Part shown: positions 8,603-16,518 of the stretch, in pieces
Layout of the letters: every line of letters starts with the position of its first letter
How positions within the stretch are numbered: position 1 is the first letter of the stretch
Assembly (NCBI GenBank): GCA_017303905.1
Contig: JAFLBH010000001.1
Span: 845,809-909,808, forward strand
Source: Bacteroidota bacterium
GTDB lineage: Bacteria > Bacteroidota > Bacteroidia > B-17B0 > Aurantibacillaceae
DNA length: 64,000 bases
Direction of reading: 5' to 3'
The notes under the pieces: model-generated
What the model saw: the letters and a program-made list of their open reading frames with translations, nothing else
The model's database searches: none
Told to the model about the DNA's origin: nothing
Made by a program: the position numbers and the translations under genes

Positions 8603-9028
8603 TTAATCGATGGTTGCAATAACTTTTAATTCGATAGCAATTGGCGTTGGGAGTTTATTTATTTCTAAAGTTGTTCTGCAAGGCGCATTATCTTTAAAAT
8701 ACTCGGCCCAAATTTTATTATAAATAGGAAAATCGTCTTTCATGTTGGTTAAGAAAACCGTTACATCAACAATTTTATCCCAACTGCTTCCTGAATCTTC
8801 TAAAATATATTTGATGTTTCTAAAAACACTGTGACATTGAGCTGCGATATCGTAACTAATGATGTTGTTATTTTCGTCAAGTTCAACTCCCGGAATTTTT
8901 TTAGTACCTCTCTCGCGTGGCCCCACACCACTTAAAAATAATAAATTGCCAACGCGACGAGCATGCGGATATAAACCAACCGGTTCAGGCGCCTTACCCG
9001 ATTCTATTTTAATGTTTTCGTTACTCAT
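8603..9028 (-). CDS. RidA-family deaminase, 2-aminomuconate deaminase-like
   Basis: The product is 141 residues from the ATG at 9028; an upstream in-frame ATG at 9046 would sit on the likely promoter box. The RidA/YjgF fold is clear: GLYPHARRVGNLLFLSGVGP, SVFRNIKYILEDSGSSWDKIVDVTVFL and CRTTLEINKLP, with the catalytic Arg in CRTT. The PHARRVGN...GVGPRERG signature is the one I associate with 2-aminomuconate deaminases of the kynurenine/2-aminophenol pathways rather than general RidA; this subfamily call is inference. An ALDH8-like dehydrogenase that would make its substrate lies at 55.2 kb. It diverges from darA. Confidence 0.8.
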   Translation of the reverse strand: MSNENIKIESGKAPEPVGLYPHARRVGNLLFLSGVGPRERGTKKIPGVELDENNNIISYDIAAQCHSVFRNIKYILEDSGSSWDKIVDVTVFLTNMKDDFPIYNKIWAEYFKDNAPCRTTLEINKLPTPIAIELKVIATID

Positions 9029-9043
9029 GATAAAATTTAAAAG

Positions 9044-9051
9044 CAAATATA
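9044..9051 (-). promoter_or_regulatory. Bacteroidota -7 box for the RidA-family gene
   Basis: TATATTTG on the minus strand matches TAnnTTTG, 16 bases before the start at 9028. No clear -33 TTTG was found. It lies 10 bases from a second, divergent box. Confidence 0.55.
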
Positions 9052-9061
9052 AATATAAGCT

Positions 9062-9069
9062 TAAATTTG
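9062..9069 (+). promoter_or_regulatory. Bacteroidota -7 box for darA
   Basis: TAAATTTG matches TAnnTTTG, 17 bases before the darA ATG at 9087. A TTTA at about 9036 is a plausible weak -33 element. It overlaps the control region of the divergent RidA-family gene. Confidence 0.55.
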
Positions 9070-9086
9070 CGAGTAATTAATTTGTC

Positions 9087-10010
9087 ATGAAAAAAATTCT
9101 GGTTATCTATTTTACACAAACAGGACAGGCAAAGAGCGCAATAGACGCTACGCTTAAATCGTTTGTGCAGGATAGTAATTATGAAATCGATTACGAATTA
9201 ATTTCACCAAAAGTTCCTTTTTCGTATCCATGGGGTTATCAGGAATTTATGGATGCATTTCCTGAAAATGTGTTTGGAATTCCAATGGAATTGGAGCCTT
9301 TAAAAATAAATCCTGATAAAAATTATGATTTAATATTCATAGCCTATCAACCTTGGTTTTTAAGTGTATGTCGCCCCATTAGCTCGTTTTTGCAAACTCC
9401 TGAAGCGAAGAAATTACTGAATGGAAAGCCGGTCATTACAATTATTAATTGCCGCAACATGTGGTTGGGTGCGCAAGAGAAAATGAAAAAGTATTTGAAG
9501 GATTTAAACGCGAATTTGGTGGGCAATCTTGTTTTTCCGGATCATTCTTCTAATCTCACCAGTTTAGTAACTGTATTAGCATTTGAATTAAAGGGTGTGA
9601 AAGAAAAATTTATGGGCTTTTTTCCTCGATACGGAATTAATCAGAAGGATTTGGATGCGGCCTCAGGTGTTGGAGAGGAAATAAAATCATGTTTAGAAAA
9701 AAATAATTATAGTTCACTTCAACCAAAAATTGTAAAGGCTAATTTAAATTTTCTACGCGCTAATATTATGATTATGGAGGGTAGAGGTCGAGCTATGTTT
9801 CCAATCTACGCTAATTATATTCGTAAAAAAGGGAATTCAGGAAATCCTGCCCGCAAAACGCGCGTTCGCATTTTTGGTATTGTATTGCCAACAGCTATTT
9901 TACTCCTGTCGCCGATTATTACTATTGTGGCGCGTTTAACTCCAATTATTGTTCCGGGTAAAATGAAAAGGGAAATTGCCTACTATCAGCAAACGGGTTT
10001 AAAGTCTTAA
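9087..10010 (+). CDS. darA: DarA-like dialkylresorcinol condensing enzyme/aromatase
   Basis: The 307-residue product resembles the DarA family of dialkylresorcinol and flexirubin loci. The N-terminus ILVIYFTQTGQAKS looks like a flavodoxin phosphate-binding loop. Conserved family stretches visible are AFPENVFGIP, YDLIFIAYQPWFLS, INCRNMWLGAQEKMKK, LVGNLVF and NPARKTRVRIFG. A hydrophobic segment (about 268-290) near the C-terminus suggests membrane association. In known systems DarA works with the ketosynthase DarB to join two beta-ketoacyl units into a dialkylresorcinol. darB starts 119 bases downstream behind its own promoter box. No aryl-polyene genes are in the window. Confidence 0.85.
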   Translation: MKKILVIYFTQTGQAKSAIDATLKSFVQDSNYEIDYELISPKVPFSYPWGYQEFMDAFPENVFGIPMELEPLKINPDKNYDLIFIAYQPWFLSVCRPISSFLQTPEAKKLLNGKPVITIINCRNMWLGAQEKMKKYLKDLNANLVGNLVFPDHSSNLTSLVTVLAFELKGVKEKFMGFFPRYGINQKDLDAASGVGEEIKSCLEKNNYSSLQPKIVKANLNFLRANIMIMEGRGRAMFPIYANYIRKKGNSGNPARKTRVRIFGIVLPTAILLLSPIITIVARLTPIIVPGKMKREIAYYQQTGLKS

Positions 10011-10068
10011 TGATATACCCGCTGCCACTTATTTTTCTTGTTAAAACACGTAATTAGCACAGAAATAT

Positions 10069-10076
10069 TACTTTTG
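10069..10076 (+). promoter_or_regulatory. Bacteroidota -7 box for darB
   Basis: TACTTTTG matches TAnnTTTG, 53 bases before the darB ATG at 10130. A looser second candidate, TATCTTTTG, lies at 10106-10114. No good -33 TTTG is present. Confidence 0.5.
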
Positions 10077-10129
10077 TGCCCTGACTTTAATTAAACAAAA
10101 TCAATTATCTTTTGTTTAAAAGAGATAGA

Positions 10130-11269
10130 ATGGCGAATAGCGTTTACATAAATAAAATATCCAGTTATTTACCGGGTCAACCCGTTTCAAATGATGAAAT
10201 GGAGGAATACCTTGGCGTAATTGGCGGACGTAAATCGCGTTCAAAGGCAATTGTTTTGCGCAGTAACGGAATTAAAAACCGTTATTATGCGCTTACTAAA
10301 AATTCAGAGGCTACTCATACAAATGCTCAATTAACAGCTAATGCCATTAAGAAACTATTTTCAGATTCGAAGGAATTAAAGAGTGTTGAGTTACTAACGT
10401 GTGGCACAACTACTCCTGATCAACTTACGCCATCACACGCAGTAATGGTGCATGGTCTACTTCCTGAAACTTCAAATACACAGGTTATTTCTTTTAGCGG
10501 CGTGTGTTGCACGGGTATGCACGCGCTAAAGCACTCATATTTATCAGTGCTTTCCGGTGATACTCAGAATGCCGTGGTTGCTGCATCTGAAAGAACCTCG
10601 GCCATGTTGAAGCATCAAAATTTTGAAGAAGAAAACAAAAAACTGGAGTTATTAGAAACTAATCCGATTATTGCTTTTGATAAAGAATTTTTACGCTGGA
10701 TGTTAAGTGATGGAGCTGCTGCTGCATACGTTACGAGTAAACCAAATGCTTCAGCACTTAGTTTAAAAGTGGAGTGGATTGAAAATTACAGTTTTGCTAA
10801 TGAGGCTGAAACGTGTATGTATATGGGTGGAGAGAAATATGATGGTGGTTTAAAAGGATGGGCTGATCATCCTGTAAGCGATATTTTAGGTAAATCACTT
10901 TTTACACTAAAGCAAGATGTAAAATTATTGGATAAGAATATTGTGAAGTTTGGAGGTAAGGCTTATGCATCTTCATTAATGAAACACAATTTAAGGTCTT
11001 CAGAAATTGATTATTATTTGCCGCATATTTCCAGTATGTATTTTGCTGATAAAATTTATGCGGAGATGGAATTAACTGACACGGTGGTGCCGCGCGATAA
11101 ATGGTTTTTAAATTTACCGGAAGTCGGAAATGTAGGCGCTGCATCGATCTTTTTAGCTCTTGAAGCTTTGTTGAACAGCGGGAAATTAAAGAAGGGTGAG
11201 AAAATATTTTTGTCTGTTCCGGAGAGCGCTCGTTTCTCTTATTCTAACGCTTTATTAACTGTTGTATAA
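10130..11269 (+). CDS. darB: DarB-like beta-ketoacyl-ACP synthase III family enzyme
   Basis: The product is 379 residues from ATG 10130; a TTG at 10112 in the same frame is less likely. The thiolase-fold triad is visible: C127 in GVCCTGM, H299 in YYLPHISS and N334 in EVGNVGAAS. Unlike FabH it begins MANSVYINKISSYLPGQPVSN and contains IGGRKSRSK, a pattern I associate with KASIII enzymes of Bacteroidota dialkylresorcinol clusters. Its expected role is condensing a beta-ketoacyl thioester with a second one, DarA then completing the ring. The stop overlaps the ATG of the hot-dog gene by one base (TAATG), so translation is coupled. Confidence 0.85.
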   Translation: MANSVYINKISSYLPGQPVSNDEMEEYLGVIGGRKSRSKAIVLRSNGIKNRYYALTKNSEATHTNAQLTANAIKKLFSDSKELKSVELLTCGTTTPDQLTPSHAVMVHGLLPETSNTQVISFSGVCCTGMHALKHSYLSVLSGDTQNAVVAASERTSAMLKHQNFEEENKKLELLETNPIIAFDKEFLRWMLSDGAAAAYVTSKPNASALSLKVEWIENYSFANEAETCMYMGGEKYDGGLKGWADHPVSDILGKSLFTLKQDVKLLDKNIVKFGGKAYASSLMKHNLRSSEIDYYLPHISSMYFADKIYAEMELTDTVVPRDKWFLNLPEVGNVGAASIFLALEALLNSGKLKKGEKIFLSVPESARFSYSNALLTVV

Positions 11270-11691
11270 TGGCACTTGTAACACGCGAACATATTTTTGA
11301 ATACATTCCTCAACGCAATCCTATTTGTCTTGTTCATACTATCTACGAAAGCACACAGGAAAGTGTTAAAACAGGATTTTTGGTTGAAGAGGATCATTTG
11401 TTAGTTGAGAATGGTGCATTGACGGAAGCGGGAATTACGGAAAATTTAGCGCAATCAGCGGCGGCTCATGCTGGATACATTGCCCGTCAGCATAATTTAC
11501 CGCCAAAGGTTGGTTTCATTGGTAATATAAAGGATTTACAAATTCAACAACTTCCAAAAGTGGGGACAGAAGTAATCACGGAAGTTAAAATAAAAGCCTT
11601 TGTAATGAATGTTACTTTGGTTATTGTCACATCCACATGTAACGGACAGCCTGTTGCTTCGTGTGAAATGAAGATATTTTTACAAGAATAA
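11269..11691 (+). CDS. Hot-dog fold 3-hydroxyacyl-ACP dehydratase-like protein
   Basis: The 140-residue single-domain hot-dog protein is FabZ-like. EYIPQRNPICLVHTI resembles the LPHRxPFLLVD opening, H43 in EEDHLL is the likely catalytic His, and E58 in TENLAQSAAAHAGY is the likely acid on the central helix. Such proteins occur in aryl-polyene and flexirubin clusters as dehydratases or thioesterase-like partners. Start and stop are tightly coupled to darB upstream, which argues for a role in the same lipid pathway rather than housekeeping fatty acid synthesis. Confidence 0.8.
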   Translation: MALVTREHIFEYIPQRNPICLVHTIYESTQESVKTGFLVEEDHLLVENGALTEAGITENLAQSAAAHAGYIARQHNLPPKVGFIGNIKDLQIQQLPKVGTEVITEVKIKAFVMNVTLVIVTSTCNGQPVASCEMKIFLQE

Positions 11692-11694
11692 TCT

Positions 11695-11702
11695 TATTTT
11701 TG
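11695..11702 (+). promoter_or_regulatory. Bacteroidota -7 box for the ABC exporter
   Basis: TATTTTTG matches TAnnTTTG, right after the hot-dog gene stop and 22 bases before ATG 11724. Initiation about 7 bases downstream would leave a very short leader. Confidence 0.5.
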
Positions 11703-11723
11703 TGCACTCTAATGAAGATTAAA

Positions 11724-12476
11724 ATGCAGGGTGCCCCTTTGGTAGAAATACAAAATGTTTTAAAGTCGTACAAAAACGCACCAAGACCTGCTGTAAATGA
11801 TCTTTCATTAGTTATTCCTAAGCAAAGTATTTTTGGTTTGTTAGGTCCAAACGGAGCCGGGAAAACCACTCTTATTTCCATGCTTTGCGGACTGTTTTCT
11901 CCTACCAACGGAAAAATCATAACTAACGGTTGGGATACAGCGGTTGATTCCAAAAAGATTAAACAAATAATTGGAGTTGTTCCACAGGAAATCGCACTTT
12001 ATCCTAAGTTAACTGCTTATGAGAATTTGTTGTTTCTCGGACACATGTATGGTATTGAAACCGATGAATTAAAACAACGAATTAAGTATAATTTGGAAGT
12101 GTTGGGTTTATTTGAACACAAAGATCAATTAATAAAAACCTTCTCTGGAGGGATGAAACGCAGGATTAATTTAATTGCCGGATTGTTACATCATCCGCAA
12201 TTATTAATTCTCGACGAACCTACTGTAGGAGTTGATATCCAATCCAAAACAGCCATCATCAATTATTTAAAAAAATTGAATACCGAAAAGGGAATGACAA
12301 TTTTTTACACCTCACATCATTTGGATGAGGCTGAAGATTTTTGTTCGCACATTGCCATCATTGATGAAGGGAAATTAATAACGGAAGGTTCTACAAAAGA
12401 ATTAATACAAAACAACGGTTGTAATACCATAGAGGAAGTTTACCTGAAAATAACAGGAAGGAAATTCAGGGATTAA
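11724..12476 (+). CDS. ABC transporter ATP-binding protein (ABC-2 type)
   Basis: The ATPase is about 250 residues. Walker A is GPNGAGKTT, the signature FSGGMKRR, Walker B LLILDEP, followed by the D-loop and the H-loop TSHHLDEAE. It belongs to the NatA/CcmA-like group that drives ABC-2 exporters. An ATG at 11712 is in frame, but the -7 box at 11695-11702 would leave it almost no leader, so 11724 is preferred. The permease starts 2 bases after its stop. The position directly after darA-darB suggests export or localisation of the dialkylresorcinol lipid; the substrate is inferred from context only. Confidence 0.9.
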   Translation: MQGAPLVEIQNVLKSYKNAPRPAVNDLSLVIPKQSIFGLLGPNGAGKTTLISMLCGLFSPTNGKIITNGWDTAVDSKKIKQIIGVVPQEIALYPKLTAYENLLFLGHMYGIETDELKQRIKYNLEVLGLFEHKDQLIKTFSGGMKRRINLIAGLLHHPQLLILDEPTVGVDIQSKTAIINYLKKLNTEKGMTIFYTSHHLDEAEDFCSHIAIIDEGKLITEGSTKELIQNNGCNTIEEVYLKITGRKFRD

Positions 12477-12478
12477 AC

Positions 12479-13744
12479 ATGAAGAAACTATTATATAGTT
12501 TATATAAAGAGTACAAAGTACTTGTGCGCGACAAGGCGGCAATGGGCATTATGTTTATTATGCCAATGGCGCTGGTTTTTGTGGTAACAATCATACAGGA
12601 TACAACGTTTAAGTCGGTAAACGAAACCTCTGTTCCTCTCTTATTGGTGGATAAAGATCATGATTCTTTATCGGTGCAATTAGAAAGAGCCTTAAAGCAG
12701 ACTAAATTTTTTGATGTACAGAAGCAGGATATCAATCAGGAAGAGGCACGAGAACTCATAGCAACAGGTAAGTATTTAATCGGTATTTTTATTCCCGAGA
12801 AAAGCACAACACGTTTACGCGAAAAAGCATCTCAGCGTATCTCAAAATTATTTCCGGCAGAAGACACATTGCCATCTGTAGTTGACACAGCCTCGCTGCA
12901 GTTGAAATTATATTTTGATCCTATCACCAAGCAGTCTTTTAAAGTAAGTATTAGTGGTGCTATTGGTCGGATTGTTTCAGCATTGGAAATGCAGAGTATG
13001 GTTGATGTTTTGAAGGTGGAGATGAAAGACTTAATGCCGTCATCGGAAGAAGTCACATTGGAAACAAAACCTTTAGTGTCAACAAGCGAAGAGTACGCAA
13101 CAAACAACGAATCAACACTGGTGCCAAATTCAGTGCAGCATAACGTGCCGGCCTGGACAATGTTCGCTATGTTTTTTATTTGTATTCCATTATCTGGAAA
13201 TATTATTCGCGAGCGGGAAGACGGAAGCGCATTCAGATTACTTACGATGCCGGGTTCTTATGTTTTTGTTTTGGCCGGAAAAATCACCTTGTATCTTATT
13301 GTCTCATTGATTCAATTTGCTTTAATGTTAAGCGTGGGCTTATATATATTGCCTTTAATGGGACTTCCAACCTTACAAACAGGCGAAAATTATTTTACAT
13401 TATTCAGTATTGCATTGAGTGCCGGATTGGCTGCTACCGCATTTGGTTTATTAGTTGGAACCATTGCCAGTTCGCAAGATCAGGCTGCCTTATTTGGAGC
13501 TGTATTTGTAGTTTTATTGGCTGCTTTGGGCGGTGTTTGGATCCCAACTTTTGTCATGCCTGAAATCATGAAAAGCATCAGCTCCATTTCACCGCTAAAT
13601 TGGGGATTAGAAGCATTTTACGGGGTTTTTCTTAGAGGCGTTTCCTTTTCGGCCATTTGGATACACTTATTAAAACTTTTAGTTTTCGCCGCCGCTTGTT
13701 TTGGCGGAGCCTATTACTATCAGGTGTATAAACGCATGCGTTAA
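12479..13744 (+). CDS. ABC-2 type transporter permease
   Basis: The 421-residue permease has the ABC-2 layout: one N-terminal membrane helix (about 22-42), a large extracytoplasmic domain (about 45-225) and five C-terminal helices starting at PAWTMFAMFFICIPLSG. The IIREREDGSAFRLLTMPGS coupling segment follows the first of these, and a re-entrant LLAALGGVWIP segment is typical. It pairs with the ATPase 2 bases upstream to make the exporter. No HlyD-type or outer-membrane partner is next to it. Confidence 0.88.
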   Translation: MKKLLYSLYKEYKVLVRDKAAMGIMFIMPMALVFVVTIIQDTTFKSVNETSVPLLLVDKDHDSLSVQLERALKQTKFFDVQKQDINQEEARELIATGKYLIGIFIPEKSTTRLREKASQRISKLFPAEDTLPSVVDTASLQLKLYFDPITKQSFKVSISGAIGRIVSALEMQSMVDVLKVEMKDLMPSSEEVTLETKPLVSTSEEYATNNESTLVPNSVQHNVPAWTMFAMFFICIPLSGNIIREREDGSAFRLLTMPGSYVFVLAGKITLYLIVSLIQFALMLSVGLYILPLMGLPTLQTGENYFTLFSIALSAGLAATAFGLLVGTIASSQDQAALFGAVFVVLLAALGGVWIPTFVMPEIMKSISSISPLNWGLEAFYGVFLRGVSFSAIWIHLLKLLVFAAACFGGAYYYQVYKRMR

Positions 13745-13897
13745 AAGCCGTCTTCGTCGTTCAAAATCAGTAAACTGACTAAAATCACGCTAAGCAAGGA
13801 ATACAAATATTCTAACTGGTTAAAATTCAAGCCTTAACAAATTCGGATTTTTGCCATTTTTCTTCATAAATAATTTCTCGAAATATCATTTTATACC

Positions 13898-13905
13898 TAC
13901 ATTTG
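13898..13905 (+). promoter_or_regulatory. Bacteroidota -7 box for the ATP synthase operon
   Basis: TACATTTG matches TAnnTTTG, 40 bases before atpB ATG 13945. Nothing else recognisable lies in the 200-base gap 13745-13944. Confidence 0.6.
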
Positions 13906-13944
13906 CACCCGAAATTTAAAGAACGATAATTTTTGAGATTTTTC

Positions 13945-15123
13945 ATGCGAGCAAAAGCGATATTTTTCCCGATTTTTTTAGTCCTTTTTTTCCTGTTTTC
14001 AGGTAAGGTTGCCGCCGGCGAACCAACCGAATTAGAGCACCATGGTGATTCTAGCGCGGTGCATGTTTCAGATGGACATGGCAAAGAACAAAAAGTAGAT
14101 ATCACAAAAGTTGCTTTCGAACACATTTTAGATTCTCACTCTTGGCACTTATTTGGTGAAGGTCACGATGCCGTTTCAATTCCATTACCAGTTATTTTAA
14201 AAACCAATAACGGATTGGTTGTTTTTTCATCCGGAGAATTTCATCATGATACACATGGTACTCATGTTGTAGAGAAAAACGGTGAGCGTTTTGTGAATTT
14301 CGAAGAAACAATTTATTACGCTTCTGAAACTCCAAATGTTCACGGACAATATTTAGAGATGGAAGAAAATGGAAATGAGTGGCACCCAAAAAATGCGGCA
14401 CCTCTTGATTTTTCAATTACCAAAAACGTAGCTCAGCTTTTTATTTCAGCCATAGTTTTAATCTTGATTTTCTCTTCAATTGCAAAAGCATACAAAACTA
14501 CAGGTGTTACTTCTGCACCAACAGGAAAGCAATCTTTCTTTGAACCGTTAATTGTTTTTGTGCGCGATGATTTAGCTAAGGGAAATATTGGTCACGGTTA
14601 CGAAAAATACGTTCCATACCTTTTAACCGTTTTCTTCTTAATTTTAATTAATAACGTATTTGGTTTAATTCCAATTGGTGCAAACTTAACCGGAAATATC
14701 GCGTTTACATTAGTATTATCGGTTATTACTTTGATTGTAACTAACGTGAATGCTAACGGCGCTTACTGGCATCACATTTTAATGCCTCCTGCTCCAAAAT
14801 GGTTATGGCCAATATTAATTCCGATTGAAGTGGTTGGTATCTTAACTAAGCCTTTCGCCTTAATGATTCGTTTATTCGCGAACATGACAGCAGGACACAT
14901 TATTGTAATCAGTTTAGTGGGATTAATTTTCTTCTTCGAATCATTAGCTATTTCTCCAATATCAGTAGCCTTTGCTTTATTTATTGATGTATTGGAGTGT
15001 TTAGTAGCATTTTTACAAGCTTACATTTTCACTATGTTAACCGCCTTGTTTATTGGCGCGGCTACAGCCGACCATTCACACGACGAGTCGCATTCAGGTG
15101 AACATGCAACGGAATCACATTAA
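13945..15123 (+). CDS. atpB: F-type ATP synthase subunit a
   Basis: The product is 392 residues from ATG 13945. Subunit a forms the proton half-channels against the c-ring. The essential Arg is R309 in PFALMIRLFANM, and the C-terminal helices (about 224-372) are standard. It has a signal-peptide-like N-terminus (MRAKAIFFPIFLVLFFLF) and ~130 extra periplasmic residues rich in His, Glu and Asp before the first core helix, plus a His-rich tail (ADHSHDESHSGEH). Typical bacterial subunit a is ~250-270 residues; long N-termini are usual in Bacteroidota. It is the first gene of the operon, and no atpI/atpZ gene lies before it. Confidence 0.95.
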   Translation: MRAKAIFFPIFLVLFFLFSGKVAAGEPTELEHHGDSSAVHVSDGHGKEQKVDITKVAFEHILDSHSWHLFGEGHDAVSIPLPVILKTNNGLVVFSSGEFHHDTHGTHVVEKNGERFVNFEETIYYASETPNVHGQYLEMEENGNEWHPKNAAPLDFSITKNVAQLFISAIVLILIFSSIAKAYKTTGVTSAPTGKQSFFEPLIVFVRDDLAKGNIGHGYEKYVPYLLTVFFLILINNVFGLIPIGANLTGNIAFTLVLSVITLIVTNVNANGAYWHHILMPPAPKWLWPILIPIEVVGILTKPFALMIRLFANMTAGHIIVISLVGLIFFFESLAISPISVAFALFIDVLECLVAFLQAYIFTMLTALFIGAATADHSHDESHSGEHATESH

Positions 15124-15144
15124 TAAACAAATAATAACAAATAA

Positions 15145-15363
<219 letters not shown>

Positions 15364-15371
15364 AAACAAAA

Positions 15372-15403
15372 GTCCTCTGCGGTTGGCAGAGGACCTGTTT
15401 TTT
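15372..15403 (+). terminator. Intra-operon terminator-like hairpin between atpE and atpF
   Basis: GTCCTCTGC (15372-15380), loop GGTTG and GCAGAGGAC (15386-15394) form a 9-bp perfect stem, followed after three bases by six Ts. It could act as a partial terminator or as a 3' stabilising structure for atpBE mRNA, helping make excess subunit c. Confidence 0.75.
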
Positions 15404-15431
15404 AAAAGTTATTATTTAAAAGAAATAAAAA

Positions 15432-15947
15432 ATGAATTCACTATTTATCTTAAACGCACTAGTAACTCCGGGAGTTGGTTTAATCTTCTGGACCAGCATC
15501 GTGTTTATTTTATTATTGGTTTTGTTAGGCAAATTTGCCTGGAAACCAATTTTAGCGGCTATTAAGTCTCGTGAAGAGAGTATTGATGAAGCTTTAAAAT
15601 CTGCAGAAAAGGCGAAACTTGAAATGCAGGAATTAAAAGCCGGAAATGAAAAGATTTTGGCTGAAGCTCGTGCTGAGCGTGATGCTTTATTAAAAGAAGC
15701 ACGTGATACAAAAGATGCTATTATCAACGAAGCAAAGACAAAAGCTAAATCTGAAGCTGATCGTATTTTAACTTCTGCTCGTGAGCAAATCACTAACGAA
15801 AAAAATGCTGCTATTACTGAATTAAAAAATCAGGTAGCTACTTTGTCAATTGAAATCGCAGAGAAAATTTTGCGTTCTGAGCTTTCATCCGATGATAAGC
15901 AAAAAGCATTGGTAACTAACTTAATGAAAGACGTAAATCTGAACTAA
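15432..15947 (+). CDS. atpF: F-type ATP synthase subunit b
   Basis: The 171-residue product has one N-terminal membrane helix (LIFWTSIVFILLLVLLGKFAW), then a long charged helix of right-handed coiled-coil type (KAEAxAERDALLKEA pattern), which is the peripheral stalk. Typical b subunits are ~155-170 residues. It starts 29 bases after the hairpin and runs into atpH with a one-base gap. Confidence 0.95.
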   Translation: MNSLFILNALVTPGVGLIFWTSIVFILLLVLLGKFAWKPILAAIKSREESIDEALKSAEKAKLEMQELKAGNEKILAEARAERDALLKEARDTKDAIINEAKTKAKSEADRILTSAREQITNEKNAAITELKNQVATLSIEIAEKILRSELSSDDKQKALVTNLMKDVNLN

Positions 15948-15948
15948 A

Positions 15949-16503
15949 ATGATGATCGTTGCTTCAAGATACGCTAAATCATTAATCGACCTTGCTGTTG
16001 AGACCAAGCAATTGGAAGAAGTGCGCAATGATATGCGTCTTATTGCTCAGGTTTGTAAAGAAAACAGAGAGTTTGTTGTATTGTTAGAAAGTCCGGTTGT
16101 GAAAACAGATAAAAAGATGTCTATTCTTAAATCTATTTTCGAAGGAAAAATTTCTGCAACTACTTTGGCCTTCCTTGATATTATTGCTAAGAAGCGCCGT
16201 GAAGGATTCATTGATAATATTGCTTATGCTTTCGATGAGCAATATAAAGCATTCAAAAACATTACGAGTGCAGTAATTACTACAGCTGTAAAACTGGATG
16301 ATGCTTCGAAAGCACAGGTTTTAAAAATTGTAAAGGAAAGTGTAAACGGTGAAGTTGATTTAGTTGAAAAAACTGACAAGAGTTTGATTGGTGGTTTTAT
16401 ACTTACTGTTAACGATAAACAAATAGACACAAGTATCAAGCGTAAATTAAACGATTTAAAAAAGAACTTTTCGGGTAACTTATATGTACCTGATTTAAAT
16501 TAA
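15949..16503 (+). CDS. atpH: F-type ATP synthase subunit delta
   Basis: The 184-residue stalk subunit joins b to the top of the alpha3-beta3 head. Family features are ASRYAKSLIDLAVE at the N-terminus, LLESPVVKTDKKMSIL in the middle, and the C-terminal LIGGFILTVNDKQIDTSIKRKL segment before a final amphipathic stretch. The gap to atpF is one base; atpA follows after 15 bases. Confidence 0.95.
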   Translation: MMIVASRYAKSLIDLAVETKQLEEVRNDMRLIAQVCKENREFVVLLESPVVKTDKKMSILKSIFEGKISATTLAFLDIIAKKRREGFIDNIAYAFDEQYKAFKNITSAVITTAVKLDDASKAQVLKIVKESVNGEVDLVEKTDKSLIGGFILTVNDKQIDTSIKRKLNDLKKNFSGNLYVPDLN

Positions 16504-16518
16504 TAAATACTTAAGCAA

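Noticed and set aside
13741..13830. Minus-strand 29-codon frame encoding a hydrophobic single-helix peptide (NFNQLEYLYSLLSVILVSLL)
   Set aside because: It has only a TTG start with an in-frame stop two codons before it and no -7 box upstream; it overlaps the permease stop. Too weak to call.
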